A stretch of DNA of 64,000 bases from Meandrina meandrites (Eukaryota; Cnidaria; Anthozoa; Scleractinia; Meandrinidae), in the NCBI GenBank assembly GCA_963693305.1, contig OY855907.1, positions 31,196,801 to 31,260,800 of the forward strand, given 5' to 3'. The notes beneath the pieces were generated by a model. The model saw nothing but the letters and a program-made list of their open reading frames with translations, did no database searches and was not told the DNA's origin. Below are positions 42,875 to 53,282 of the stretch, one piece after another; position 1 is the first letter of the stretch, and each line of letters begins with the position of its first letter. Made by a program: the position numbers and the translations under genes.

Positions 42875-43228
42875 AGCTCGGGCTACACGTTCCAACATTG
42901 TTGTACAACAATTGTCGATCCGACAATGTTAGACCGTGTAGCACCCATGTTGGATGACGTTTTTCCAACATTTTTTGTCAAACGAGTGTTTTGATTGCGA
43001 TCAAACATTTTGCCCAACATCAAACAATGTCGGAAGGTTTAGCCGGCTTTCCAACAATGTTACATGCCAGTCCCCAAGCCGACAACATTGGCTATTCAAA
43101 ATGGCGGATCACGAAGTCGAAGAAGTAGCGTATAACTTTGTCAGACATGCGACGTAAGCTATCCGACATTTGTTTTATAACAATGTTGGAGATGTCGTAG
43201 AACAATGTTGAAACGTGTAGCCCCGGCT
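42875..43228. mobile_element. Harbinger-like MITE, 354 bp, TTA target duplication
   Basis: Ends AGCTCGGGCTACACG and CGTGTAGCCCCGGCT are inverted, and TTA flanks both sides (42872-42874, 43229-43231), as PIF/Harbinger elements produce. Many CAACATTG/CAATGTTG motifs fill the interior. A plus-strand frame starting MADHEVEEVAYNFVRHAT looks like the first codons of a larger deleted transposase gene. Confidence 0.75.
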
Positions 43229-43529
43229 TTAGAGTTATGAAAAGGCTTAACACTAAATTTGATGTGTGCGCCTACGTGCGTACGTGCACGAGGAACCCAA
43301 TAAAGTGTAGCGACATGTACCTATATGCATGGGCAACCGTATACGCTTAGAAATAGTGTGGCTACGTATTAATTGGGAAACAGTGCAAACTTAAGCAAAA
43401 AAAATAATAAATAGGAGCTCCGCTTTTAGGCCTACCTAAATCTATTTATTTATTATTTATAAATGTATATGAAATGATTCATATATGAGCTGCGGTTGTA
43501 CTCACAATTGACCTCACTCCCCAATGTGT

Positions 43530-43584
43530 GGCTTCATAGCTCAGTTGGTAGAGCGGAGGTCACGGGTTAAATCCCGTTGAAGCC
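43530..43584 (+). repeat. tRNA-like head of a SINE lacking the anticodon arm
   Basis: GGCTTCA and TGAAGCC form a 7-bp acceptor stem. ATAGCTCAGTTGGTAGAGC is a perfect A box/D arm and ACGGGTTAAATCCCGT a T arm, but only 55 bases are present and the anticodon arm is gone. The SINE is interrupted by a MITE and its tail resumes at 44269. Confidence 0.7.
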
Positions 43585-43587
43585 CTG

Positions 43588-44268
43588 GGCCCGGTTGTTC
43601 GAAAGAGGGTTAAATTAACCTTGGGTTAGACCTTAACCCGAGGTTAAATTTCTTAACCGTAGGTTTGTTAACCCGGAGTTAAAAGAGCGTTGCTCAAAGC
43701 GCGGTTAGTGGTCAGGTTAGTTAACCTCGGGTTAAACGCGGCTAACCCGCGGATAGCATCCCATAATACTCTTCGTTTCTTTTGACAACGGAATGGCTCC
43801 CCCCGAAATTGTCGTTTTGGCAGAAGCGCCACGCAAAAAGGCAAGAAAACAAAATTTCAGTCCAACCGAGATTGCTACACTTACAGAGAAAGTAGAGGAA
43901 AATTTAGCAATTTTACAAAGCAAGCTGACAAACAGTATAACTAACCAGAAAAAAAAAATCAACTCTTCGTCAGTGTAGTCATCGATTAAAGAATTATTTG
44001 AGAGACGAAATTTTCGTGGCCTCCTGTGTCCTCGCTCGACATTAAAAAACAACAAGTTCGCCATATTGTTTCAATTTTCCTTTATTTAACCCGAGGATAG
44101 TGAGTTAACCCACCTAGCTAGGTGGGTTAAATTTAACCCGCTGTTTACCCCGAGGTTAGTGTTAACTTACCTTCGAACAACAGAACTAACCTGCGGATAA
44201 AATTTAACCGGAGGTTAAGTCGATTTAACCCGAGGTTAGGAGTTAACCCTCTTTCGAACAACCGGGCC
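43588..44268. mobile_element. Harbinger/ISL2EU-like element, 681 bp, inserted in a SINE
   Basis: Ends GGCCCGGTTGTTCGAAAGAG and CTCTTTCGAACAACCGGGCC are perfect inverses, flanked by CTG on both sides (43585-43587, 44269-44271), a Harbinger-type 3-bp duplication. Subterminal GGTTAA repeats line both ends. It carries a truncated Myb/SANT-like ORF. Confidence 0.85.
43793..43978 (+). pseudogene. Truncated Myb/SANT-like DNA-binding ORF of the Harbinger element
   Basis: Starts at ATG 43793 with MAPPEIVVLAEAPRKKARKQ and continues NFSPTEIATLTEKVEENLAI, LQSKLTNSITNQKKK, then stops after 61 residues just past an A9 run. The pattern (basic lead, Asn-Phe-Ser, helix, Leu-x-Lys-Leu, Ile-Thr-Asn) is that of the Myb/SANT-like proteins encoded beside Harbinger transposases. 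The family needs further helices, so this is the N-terminal remnant of an internally deleted element. Confidence 0.6.
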
Positions 44269-44479
44269 CTGAACTTTTTTTCACGCTTCCTTATTCCAAT
44301 TGCTTAAATTGGAAATTCACTGCGATTGTCATATATCACTTTCAATGTTAACGTAGCTAAAGCCTAATAATTTGATCGTTGAAAATGTAAAAATTGTTTG
44401 AATCACTTGATTGTTTTTTTCAATGCAAAAAAATATCCAGATAACGAAACGTGCAGGTATTGATGACTCCGGAGTAAAG

Positions 44480-44712
44480 CGTCTGGAATCCGTGTCAGGC
44501 GTCGTCTAAACGTACGCGTTTTCTTCGATGAGTTTAGCTTATCGTTCACACTGATGCGATTGAAAACGCTCATCGTTTTCATCTAAAACGCAGTCCCTCT
44601 CGCTTCAGTTTGGACACCAAAAACGGAGGCTTTTGGATAGTATCAGTGTGGCTAATAGACGAAAACGTATCGACGAAAACGCACAAGTGTAAACGGGTTT
44701 CAGCTTAAAAAG
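44480..44712. mobile_element. MITE-like stretch with AAAACG repeats
   Basis: TCTAAACGTACGCGTTTTCT near the left and ACGCACAAGTGTAAACGGGT near the right are loosely inverted, with many AAAACG/CGTTTT motifs. Ends are diverged. Confidence 0.4.
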
Positions 44713-45174
44713 GACACCGTTTTAAGATACAGGTTGAAATGTTGGATTTTTTGCATAAGTAAGCGAAAAAATTAATTCAGGAAAAATATCCTCGTTTTCC
44801 TTCACGAACTCCTTTTGGAAAATCGAAATACCTATTCAATGCCATGAGTAGATAAGTGTATAGATTTTTACTATAAAAAACCGCAAAGTTGTTCAACTTG
44901 ATATCTTAACTGTAGACAAGCAGTGTGGCAGGTGCGGGTATAACGATATTGTTGAGCTATTGAGATGAAAACTCCGAACGAAAATAAAATAAGTTAAATA
45001 ATTGCCATCAATCTTATTTCATGAAAGGGATCATGGTACCTGTGCTTTACACAAAGGCTTACTTACGTCTCACCAATTCGGGCTTCTGGTCTGCATCGGT
45101 TTTTCAGTCTAAAAATGATCTTGCTCTCGCGGATGATTGTATTCAGTTTTAAATAAAAAAAGAACAGTTTCTAG

Positions 45175-45545
45175 AAATATAAATCAATTAAACGCTCTAG
45201 TCCTGCTAGCTGAGATATTAATTTCACACGCCATAAATTTTGTCCTTAATAATTGTCGGTAATTCCTTTTATTCCTCTAAAAACAAAATTTAAAAGTTGC
45301 TGTCCTTTAAGGTGATATCAACTGACACTCGCCAACTATCGCAATAGAATCGGTTATATCAAATGTACCAGCCCTGCAAGATAACCCTGACTTTAATGAC
45401 TGAAAGATCTCGGGTGATGACAATCCAAGTGGCATTACTCACAGACGTTTTCAGCTACACAGGGAGACAGTTTTAAAAGCATTCTATAACTTGAGTGTTG
45501 ATCAGACATTGATCAGCTGTGCTATAAAACGAAATACACTTTTAT
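45175..45545. repeat. Duplicated noncoding flank of the GPCR array, copy A
   Basis: Shares ordered blocks with 49855-50235: ATCAAT-AAAC-C-CTAGTCCT, ACACGC, CC-CT-A-AACAAAATT-AAA, GACTTT--TGACTGAAAG, GCAGTTTTAAAAGC-ATTC. Alignment by eye only. Confidence 0.6.
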
Positions 45546-46210
45546 TCAGTTGTACTGGATATTAATTATGTTTCATTTACCTATCGAATGAAATCAATGA
45601 CATATCAAATGAGAAGTTCTACAATACAAGTTTTTATTAAGAAAATTCTCTGTCAGTTTACTCGTCAACCACGAGAAAAACATTGTTCACCTTAAGCCTC
45701 TAATGCCACCTTATTATTGCACTGCAAACTGTTAAGCCTAAATTATACCATTACTTGACAACTAAGGCTATCGGTTTAGTTCTTAAAATTTATGGGAAAC
45801 TTTAAACAATATAGTGCTTCTTTGAGCTAATACGTCTTATTGCCTATCATATTTGGAACGTAACGTGCCAATAATGAAAAGAGTAGAATAGAGCTCTGTA
45901 ACAGACAGCATGAATTCAGACGACCTGCAACGAACATCCTTAGCTGGAATAAATTGAACGCTGAACTACACCACGTAGTTTGTTTAATAGTTTTTTCGAT
46001 CAAACTTCAACTTGCATATTTTACACTATAAATAAAGCAATAAGATGACTTCAAAATGAGATTTGTTGCTTCATATAATCCAGCTTCAATAGCTTTGATG
46101 GTGTTTGCTGCTGAGGAACTAGAAAAGAGAAGGAACTGTAGATTGCTAAAAATATAAAGCTCAGCCTTGTATGAATATCTAAGAGGGCTTTTTAAATTTC
46201 GCCACTTACA

Positions 46211-46544
46211 CCCAGGGGGGGGGGGGGGGGGGGGGACTCCCATATGGAAGGGACGGGGATGCTCGTCGGAAATTTTAAATTTAACCCCTAAAAGAGACCA
46301 ATCTGGGCGTGGCCGAAGCTTATGCAGACCCCTAAAAGAGTAAATATATGACGAATCAAAATTCTCTCTTTTTTTGTTATTTCTTCGCGTGCAATCCTAA
46401 ACGAGACCTTCGCGGTTAAAAATAATGACATTTTGCCCCGAACACCCTAAGCGAGACCAAAATCCAAAATTTACACCCCTAAGCGAGACGTCGAGCATCC
46501 CCGTCCCTTTTCATATGGGAGTCCCCCCCCCCCCCCCCCGGGGC
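46211..46544. mobile_element. Palindromic MITE with GGGACTCCCATATG ends (copy 1)
   Basis: CAGGGGG..GACTCCCATATGGAAGG GACGGGGATGCTCG is mirrored by CGAGCATCCCCGTCCCTTTT..GGGAGTCCCC. Interior has many AAGCGAGAC/AAAGAGACC phrases. Both tips have expanded to G21 (46215-46235) and C17 runs. Confidence 0.8.
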
Positions 46545-46742
46545 ACTTACACTGCACATCATTGATAACTCTATAGCGTAATAGAATGAATCGTAGTTTA
46601 CGTTCAGTTCACACATCATTTTGCCAATTTTAAGTTAACATAAGTTTTTTCGCGTCGACTTAAATAGAAAGGTTTGATTATTACATTGTTTGATAATGAT
46701 GTAATGTATATGAAATGATTCATATATGAACTGCGGATATAT

Positions 46743-46915
46743 ATGAAGGTGATATGTGATCTTCGCAGTGAATTTCCAATTTAAGCAATTGGAATGAAGA
46801 AGCCTGAAAAAAATCAGGGCTTCAACGGGAGGAAGCCCTGATTTTTTTCAGGCTTCTTCATTCCAATTGCTTAAAATAATTGGAAATTTACTGCGAAGAT
46901 ACATATCACCTTCAT
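46743..46915. repeat. Palindrome of a SINE tail
   Basis: ATGAAGGTGATATGTGATCT..GAAGAAGCCTGAAAAAAATC is mirrored around a centre near 46827. The arm matches the SINE tail after the Harbinger insertion at 44269 (AATTGCTTAAATTGGAAATT, CACTGCGA). Confidence 0.8.
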
Positions 46916-46964
46916 TGTTTGATAATTTAAATAATTCTTGTCTGTCTTTGATGATTATTTCATT

Positions 46965-48014
46965 TTACACCGCTGCAGTCTGTAGAGTACCCTCGACACC
47001 ATCACGATTAAGTGGTTGGTCTCCGGAACCACCAAGCTCTAGACCTCTTTGTCCCTGATTTCGTGGCTGTGAACATTGAGGGCTGACTATAGCACTTGAT
47101 CTGAATGTTATGATCCGCCGAAACTCACGCCTGAATGCTGGATTCATGCCGGCGTATATAACCGGATTTATCGCGTTGGAAATGTAGAGAAAGAACATGC
47201 ATAGCAGTTCCACATTACGTGGAATGTTTATGGTGAAAAAGCGCTTCAATATGACAATAATCCAGAGTGGAAGCCAGCATGTCATGAAAGTAAAAACTAC
47301 AATAAACAAAGATCTGCTAATGTTGATTTCTTGAACGGAAATGAGGGCTTCGTTTCTTCTCATATTACTGAGTGTGACCATGTTGTGCCGTTGTATTGTT
47401 TTTAGAACTTTGGCGTAACAAATTGTTGTGGCAAACAAAGGTAATGCAAGGAAAAGAGTTATGACGACGGAGTAGTGAGTAACCTTTTCGTTTTTACTAA
47501 GATGTCTTATAGAGCATTGGGCATAACCAGGAACAAACTCAAATCCTTGCCAATTTGCAAGTCTTGGAACTGCAATGTAACAGGCCACAGAGAGCCATAT
47601 TAATGCCAGCCAGAATCGAGATTTTCTTGAAGAAAATATCTTTTGATAAGTTGTCCTTGATTTGCATATCCGAACGTATCGGTTAACAGCTGTCAAACTC
47701 ATGGTTGCTGGGGAAACGTATATGATGAAAAGACTGATAAAAGCGTGAAGTTGGCAAACGGTGTCGCCAAATGGCCATTTTCCTGAAAACAGTATCATCT
47801 CGGCTATAGGCATCACAAAAACAGCGGAGAACAAGTCATTTACAGCCAAAGCTATGATATAAAGATTGTTAGATGTGCGCAACCTTGGGTTTCTGTAAAC
47901 CGACAAGCAGACCAGGACATTTCCCACAAGCGAGAAAACGTTTAAAAGCACTAAACAGGAGCCCTCCAGAATAACCAGGGAATAACTTCTTGATCCAAGC
48001 TCGTTTGATGCCAT
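46965..48014 (-). CDS. Melatonin-receptor-like class A GPCR, copy 2 (349 aa, single exon)
   Basis: Start chosen at ATG 48014 (MASNELGSRSYS), which aligns with the starts of copies 3 and 4; the open frame extends slightly upstream without an ATG. Seven hydrophobic segments. Key positions: Asn in LVGNVLVC (helix 1, about 32), Asp in AVNDLF (helix 2, about 60), Cys87 and the loop cysteine in GYAQCSI for the disulfide, NRY at 111-113, TCWLPLW (helix 6) and NPVIYAG (helix 7). The Asn-Arg-Tyr variant of the usual Asp-Arg-Tyr is a hallmark of melatonin receptors, but helix 7 keeps NPxxY where vertebrate melatonin receptors have NAxxY. A plasma-membrane G-protein-coupled receptor; ligand unknown. The C-terminal tail is Gly/Arg-rich and differs between copies. 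Tandem neighbours point to local duplication. Confidence 0.92.
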   Translation of the reverse strand: MASNELGSRSYSLVILEGSCLVLLNVFSLVGNVLVCLSVYRNPRLRTSNNLYIIALAVNDLFSAVFVMPIAEMILFSGKWPFGDTVCQLHAFISLFIIYVSPATMSLTAVNRYVRICKSRTTYQKIFSSRKSRFWLALIWLSVACYIAVPRLANWQGFEFVPGYAQCSIRHLSKNEKVTHYSVVITLFLALPLFATTICYAKVLKTIQRHNMVTLSNMRRNEALISVQEINISRSLFIVVFTFMTCWLPLWIIVILKRFFTINIPRNVELLCMFFLYISNAINPVIYAGMNPAFRREFRRIITFRSSAIVSPQCSQPRNQGQRGLELGGSGDQPLNRDGVEGTLQTAAV

Positions 48015-48117
48015 TTGGAAATACACTTTTAAAACAGCCGATATCTACCTCTTTAATGCGGAGATTCAAAGAATAGCAAATTTAACAAGCCCTACGTGAT
48101 GTTTGTGCACAAATGAC

Positions 48118-48335
48118 TGTAAAATGTTTAAAATGTAGTTCAAACAAGAAGGTAGGCGAAATGGCATTTATTGAGTTGGCCTTGAAGACACTTGATTAGC
48201 GCCTTTTTTTCATTTCCGCATTTTGCCCTAATGACTGATTTGTTTTACAGGAGAAGATTCAATACAAGTGACACTTCGGATGTTTTGTGCCCTGTATATT
48301 TTCTTTTCTTAATTTGTTCAGAAAACTATTTCTGT
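48118..48335. repeat. Duplicated 5' flank of GPCR copy 2
   Basis: Matches 53283-53500 in order and orientation: AAATGG--TTTATTGAGT, CATTTCCGC-TTTTGCC, CAGGAGA-GATTCAAT, GACACTTC-GATGTTTTG. Probably carries the shared promoter or 5' leader. Confidence 0.75.
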
Positions 48336-48454
48336 ACGCGAAAAACACAATCGAATTCTGTGTTTGAGGCTACCGTTTGTGCAACATTGTTACAACACAA
48401 ATGGATACAAACTCCCAGATAAGAAGGACGCGGAAGTTTAGATAGCCTGGGTTT

Positions 48455-48735
48455 TCAGTACTCCTCACATCAGGGGAAGTCTTAAATATCATCCCTTGAG
48501 GCGATGAATACTTCAAATGTTGATGTTTTACGAGCAGCGAAATTGGAAGAAAAATTTAATTAATTAATTTTCACCTGAGTATATCCCACACTGACTGCAC
48601 ACAATACTGCCAGAATAATTAAGTTTCTGATTAAACAAAATTTTGCTCAGACATTCAGTCATAATTGTATTTGCATTGCTGACAATCTTTTATTCATGAA
48701 CATGTCTGTCTTCCGCGATGTCTCATAAATCACCA
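48455..48735. repeat. Second duplicated 5' block of GPCR copy 2
   Basis: Matches 53630-53905: AGCAGCGAAATTG, TTTTGCTCAGACATTCA-TCATAATT, CAATCTTTTATTCATG. Part of the tandem duplication unit. Confidence 0.75.
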
Positions 48736-48739
48736 GGCT

Positions 48740-48818
48740 TTTTTATTTATTCTTATTATTCTTATTATTCTTATTCTTATTCTTATTCTTATTCTTATTC
48801 TTATTCTTATTCTTATTC

Positions 48819-48880
<62 letters not shown>

Positions 48881-48906
48881 TTTTTTGGGGGGGGGGGGGG
48901 GGGGGG
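48740..48906. repeat. (TTATTC)n-(TTA)n microsatellite followed by G20
   Basis: TTATTC units pass into about 20 TTA units, then T6 and G20 (48887-48906). Open frames here (Tyr/Ser or Ile/Asn repeats) are not coding. Confidence 0.95.
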
Positions 48907-48974
48907 AGGCACAAGCCACAACCTGAGAAAAACGATCTACTGCCAAGTAGGGTTTCTCGGATGTTCCTAAATCA

Positions 48975-49216
48975 AAGGGATAATAAGCTAAAATGTCGCA
49001 GGGCGGCTTATTTGCAAGTAGCGCACTTTGAATAGCAAAGTGGAGAGAACCCCTGAAAAAGCAAAACCGGAGAAAAGCGTTTAACTGCGAAATGAGTTTT
49101 TTTTATGTTCAAAGGAACCAGGAATTAAAATATCACAGGGCAGTTTATTTGCAAGTAGCGAACTTTGAATTGCAAATTAAAGTGGAGAGAATCCTTCAAA
49201 AAGAAAAACCTGGAGG
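48975..49216. repeat. Imperfect tandem duplication, about 125-bp unit
   Basis: GCAGGGCGGCTTATTTGCAA GTAGCGCACTTTGAAT and ACAGGGCAGTTTATTTGCAA GTAGCGAACTTTGAAT head the same series, each followed by AAAGTGGAGAGAA-CC. Confidence 0.75.
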
Positions 49217-49854
49217 ACGGTTAAACTGCCATTTAACATGTTTTACAGATCATGAATTACATTATTTCTAACTTCCTTGTTGTTTTGGTAGTGCTTCATA
49301 GGAACCCCTCCATCCTAACAACATTTCAAGTTGCGTTGCGGATAAATTTTCAGTACCGATCATTTTATACTCCGCTGAGAGTAGTGTCTTCTCCAGCGAC
49401 ACACCAAGATAATGACCCCAGCAAGTGCTAGAACCTAAATTACTCGGCGCATTGAATGTTCTGTTTAAAATTAAATGGGCTACGTCACGGGGATTTCGCA
49501 GAATTTTGGTGTAAACTGTTCTGAAATTAGTGGGAGGTAACTTGACCTATAAAAAACACATCTTTGAACATCTAAAGTAAGACATGACCTTAATTTGTGG
49601 ATAGAAATCAAACTAAAGCGATAAATATTAATTGTTTTAGGGCGCTCGGACACAACTTGAAAAGTTTAGCTTAATTTTCCAAGTTGCAATCCATTTCCAT
49701 CCAAGCCATCCGCGGCCAAAGGTGGTTGTTAACAGTTTCAGTTCTTTAATATAGCCATTGTTAATAAAATCGGACCATTATTTTTAGGTTTCCTACGCCA
49801 CAAATATGAATTTTGGCTGTTAAAAACTCTGTTGAATTCCGCGACAAAGCCCCT

Positions 49855-50235
49855 TTAGAAATAAGCTTCTTTAAATAAAAATCAATCAAACCCCCTAGTC
49901 CTCCTGGCTGATAAATTAGTTTTAATTTTACACGCTCTTGGTTTTCTCATTAATTTGCAATTATTCTTTCCATCCCCCTGAGAACGAAATTCGAAAACTG
50001 TTGTCTTCTGAGGTTGGTAGTCTTTGAAATGAATCGTGCTTGTAACCTGATATTAACCAGCATAGCGGACACCAGTTGTTCAAAAAAAAGATCGGTCCCT
50101 TGACTTTGGTGACTGAAAGTTCTTGATCCAGGTGAAACTGTAGGAAGTGAAGCAACACGTTAGGAAGTGAAGCAGTTTTAAAAGCGATTCATAGTCTGTG
50201 TGTGACAGCACATAATAGATTAACGTGCCGATCAA
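49855..50235. repeat. Duplicated noncoding flank of the GPCR array, copy B
   Basis: Partner of 45175-45545. Contains its own small tandem GTAGGAAGTGAAGCA / TTAGGAAGTGAAGCA. Confidence 0.6.
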
Positions 50236-52160
50236 TGATTGTTCTAATTTATAGCAAAAAGAGTTTCAAGACAGCATGGTTGGTAGTCCAAATTGCTGTC
50301 AACAAAATCTAGGGGACCATATCGCTAAATAGAAGTTAACTTATAAAAAAGAAGCATATCGTTAATTATTCGGCCAGGTTGTTACTTTTTCAGCAATTAA
50401 GGCAAAAACGTGTTTATCACTGGATTTGTTTTTCTTTTATTCAGGTGTGACAGAAACCTTGAAAATGAACCCGCTGTTATAATATATTGAGCAACACTGC
50501 TGTAAAAGAAAATTAAATGTCTTGACTTTCGGAAGTTCAAAATGGGAGTGGAGGAGTGGATGCTATCCCTCCCTCTAGAGGGTTTTTTTGTTATTTTGAA
50601 AAGTGGATGTACTCTATAGCTCTAAAAGTTTCAGTACCTGTTCATTCATCCCTTGCACAAATTGTTGATATGTTAACCATATATGTGTTTATGGTTCTAA
50701 CGTTGCCATGGGAACGTCAAAATTACATGCAAATCTGGCGATTTGAATATTTTGTACGTTCTATAAGCATTTCAAGTTGGGCTTAATTCTGCATCAACTT
50801 CCGTTATTTTACGACTTTCTTAGAAGTGGGTAAATCCAATATTGCGGATCCAAGATAACGGCTCTAATGATGTCATATGACTCTACAGCCGACAGAAAAT
50901 GTGTTATCTTGTAGAGTGAGCTTAGGGATTTCTTTTCAATGCAAAATAATTTTGCTGTGCATTAATAGAATGAAAACGTTAGTGCCTGTTCAGCCTTAGT
51001 GGATCTGCTGAGATGAGTGTAATGGTCCACATGCAACACCCAGCTCATAAGTTTGGCTCCGAGAAGCTACAGGCACCGAAACGGCCACACTTCGGGCAAC
51101 AGTGTTGACCCAATGGACGAACTAAGTCAGGGTAGACAGCTTAGAAATCGGCTGGTGTTGGGAAGGGGCAGATGTTGCTTGCTAGCCTTGAGAGGCAGCT
51201 CATCTAGGAGATGGAAAACTCCAAGGCAAAACCCAGGGCAAGGAAAACCAGACAAGACACAAACCTTTCCAACTGCAGTTGGTCCTATGGCTAATCTCCC
51301 TACAGCGTGAAAAAGTCAAAGAGAGAATAAATATAAACCAAGTCACTGTCACAGCCCTTTTCGACGGGTTTCTTTGATATTTTCCACCTAATGCACGCAC
51401 TTTTACGAGATATGCGATACGCAGATTGCCGTGTGCTCTCGATTTGACGTCACACTAGCCAATTGATCTTGAAAAAAGGTGATGATCCGAGGAAAGTGCT
51501 GAAATTGACAGTCAACGTATTAAGAATCCTCAGCCAGAATAAATTAAACAAAATTAAATGTCACATCTTCTATTGTGAACAAAAAAAATAATGTGAATTC
51601 AAAATGTGCTCTTTTCCTTTCATTCCAGTTTCCATATATCTGATGGTCTTTGCTACGGTGGTTTTCAATCAGTATTGTGGAAAATGTCCAAGATGACCGC
51701 TGTGAGGAATATAAAAATCGTCAAAGTTTTTATTCTGTCGAGGCAGCAAAAGTGAATAGCCGCTTATAAATTCAATTGTTTAGGTTCGCTTTTGAATGCA
51801 GTTATCTGAAAGCACATTTCAAATTTTCATATTCTTCTTCTTTAATTTCTTGAAATATGGTATTTCTTAAATCAGTGTCATCTAAATAAATTCATATCAT
51901 TACTCATAATAAACAGTGACTTAAATGCAGAAATAAATTGAGGCATTGCTGAATACATCATAAGCGGGATCTCGCAGAAATTCCCACAACATTGACAATG
52001 CTTCCGTTTTGCCTTGATATAAATGGTACGGCGAAACTAAATAGGAATGACATTCAAGTTGGAAAAGTTGATTCGTTATATTCTTGGATATATAATATTA
52101 ATAGTTTTGCTTTGTTTTTGAGACTATGCCATTTCATACTGACGCAGACTGTAGAGTAGC
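50236..52160. other. Interval 3' of GPCR copy 3
   Basis: No gene supported. The segment CGGCTCTAATGATGTCATATG with ACTTTCTTAGAA (about 50810-50885) recurs inversely at about 63780-63830. A GC-rich frame at 51053-51310 has no recognisable domain. Confidence 0.4.
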
Positions 52161-53198
52161 CTAAACGCCATCGCGATAAAGTTGTTGAGCTCTGGGAACA
52201 TCTGGAAGTTCCATACCTTCATGCTTCTGATTTCGTTGCTGTGAACATTGAGAGCTCACTGAGGCACTTGATCTGCATGTTATGATCTGCCGAAACTCGC
52301 GTCTAAATGCGGAATTCATACCGGAGTATATCACCGGATTTATCGTATTCGAAATGTAGAGAAAAAACATGCAAAGCAGTTCCACATTTCGTGGAACGTA
52401 TATTGTGACAAAAAATCGCCTCAATAGAACAATAATCCAGAATGGAACCCAACACGTCATAAAAGTGAAAACAACGATAAACAAAGATCTGCTGATCTTA
52501 ATTTCTTGAACGGAAATACGGACCTCGCCTGTTCTTATTTGACTAAGTGAAGAAAGGAATTCCATGTTATGTCGTCGTATTGTTTTAAGAACTTTGGCAT
52601 AACAAACTGCTGTGGCAAACAAAGGTAATGCAAAGAAAATAGTTATGACGATTGAGTAGTGAATAACTTTGGCGCTGTTACTAAGGTGTTTGATAGAGCA
52701 TTGTGCATAACCAGGCACAAACTCAAAACCTTGCCAGTTTGCAAGTCTTGGAACTGTAATGTAACACGCTACAAGAAGCCATACAAACATCAGCCAAAAA
52801 CGAGATTTTCGTTTGGAAAATATCTTCCTGTAAGTTGTACTTGATCTGCATATTCGAACGTATCGGTTAACAGCTGTCAGACTCATGGTTGCTGGGGAAA
52901 CGTAGATGACAAACAGGCTGATGAAAGCGTGAAGTTGGCAAATGGTGTCGCCAAATGGCCATTTTCCTGAAAACAGAATTACTTCGGCCAGAGGCATCAC
53001 AAAAACAGCGGATAGCAAGTCACTTATAGCCAAGGCTATGATATAAAGATTGGTAGATGTGCGCAATCTTGGGTTTCTGTAAACCGACAAGCAGACCAGG
53101 ACATTTCCTACAAGCGAGAAAACGTTTAAAAGCACTAGACAGGAGCCCTCCAGAATAACCAGGGAATAACTTCTTGATTCAAGCTCGTTTGATACCAT
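52161..53198 (-). CDS. Melatonin-receptor-like class A GPCR, copy 3 (345 aa, single exon)
   Basis: ATG at 53198 (MVSNELESRSYSL). Intact with seven helices, LVGNVLVC, ALAISDLLSA (helix 2 Asp), ICQLHAF cysteine, NRYVRI, FTFMTCWVPFW and NTINPVIYSG. Residues 1-50 are almost identical to copy 2, while residues about 54-120 are identical to copy 4, suggesting conversion among copies. The third intracellular loop (FLSSLSQIRTGEVRISVQE) is longer by three residues than in copy 2. Ligand unknown; likely a G-protein-coupled receptor of the plasma membrane. The 5' flank is duplicated from, or shared with, copy 2. Confidence 0.93.
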   Translation of the reverse strand: MVSNELESRSYSLVILEGSCLVLLNVFSLVGNVLVCLSVYRNPRLRTSTNLYIIALAISDLLSAVFVMPLAEVILFSGKWPFGDTICQLHAFISLFVIYVSPATMSLTAVNRYVRICRSSTTYRKIFSKRKSRFWLMFVWLLVACYITVPRLANWQGFEFVPGYAQCSIKHLSNSAKVIHYSIVITIFFALPLFATAVCYAKVLKTIRRHNMEFLSSLSQIRTGEVRISVQEIKISRSLFIVVFTFMTCWVPFWIIVLLRRFFVTIYVPRNVELLCMFFLYISNTINPVIYSGMNSAFRREFRQIITCRSSASVSSQCSQQRNQKHEGMELPDVPRAQQLYRDGV

Positions 53199-53282
53199 TT
53201 ACATGCCTCAGTAAACCGGGGATTGCAGTATAGTACAACTTTACCGAACGAGCGAGCCCTACGTGATGTTTACGCGTAAAGG

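Noticed and set aside
48718..49035. Tyr/Ser and Ile/Arg repeat proteins
   Set aside because: Translations of TTATTC/TTA repeats and the G20 run; no conserved sequence outside the repeat.
51053..51310. GC-rich 85-codon plus-strand ORF
   Set aside because: Arg/Gly-rich with no recognisable domain; may be part of a dispersed repeat but nothing supports a gene.
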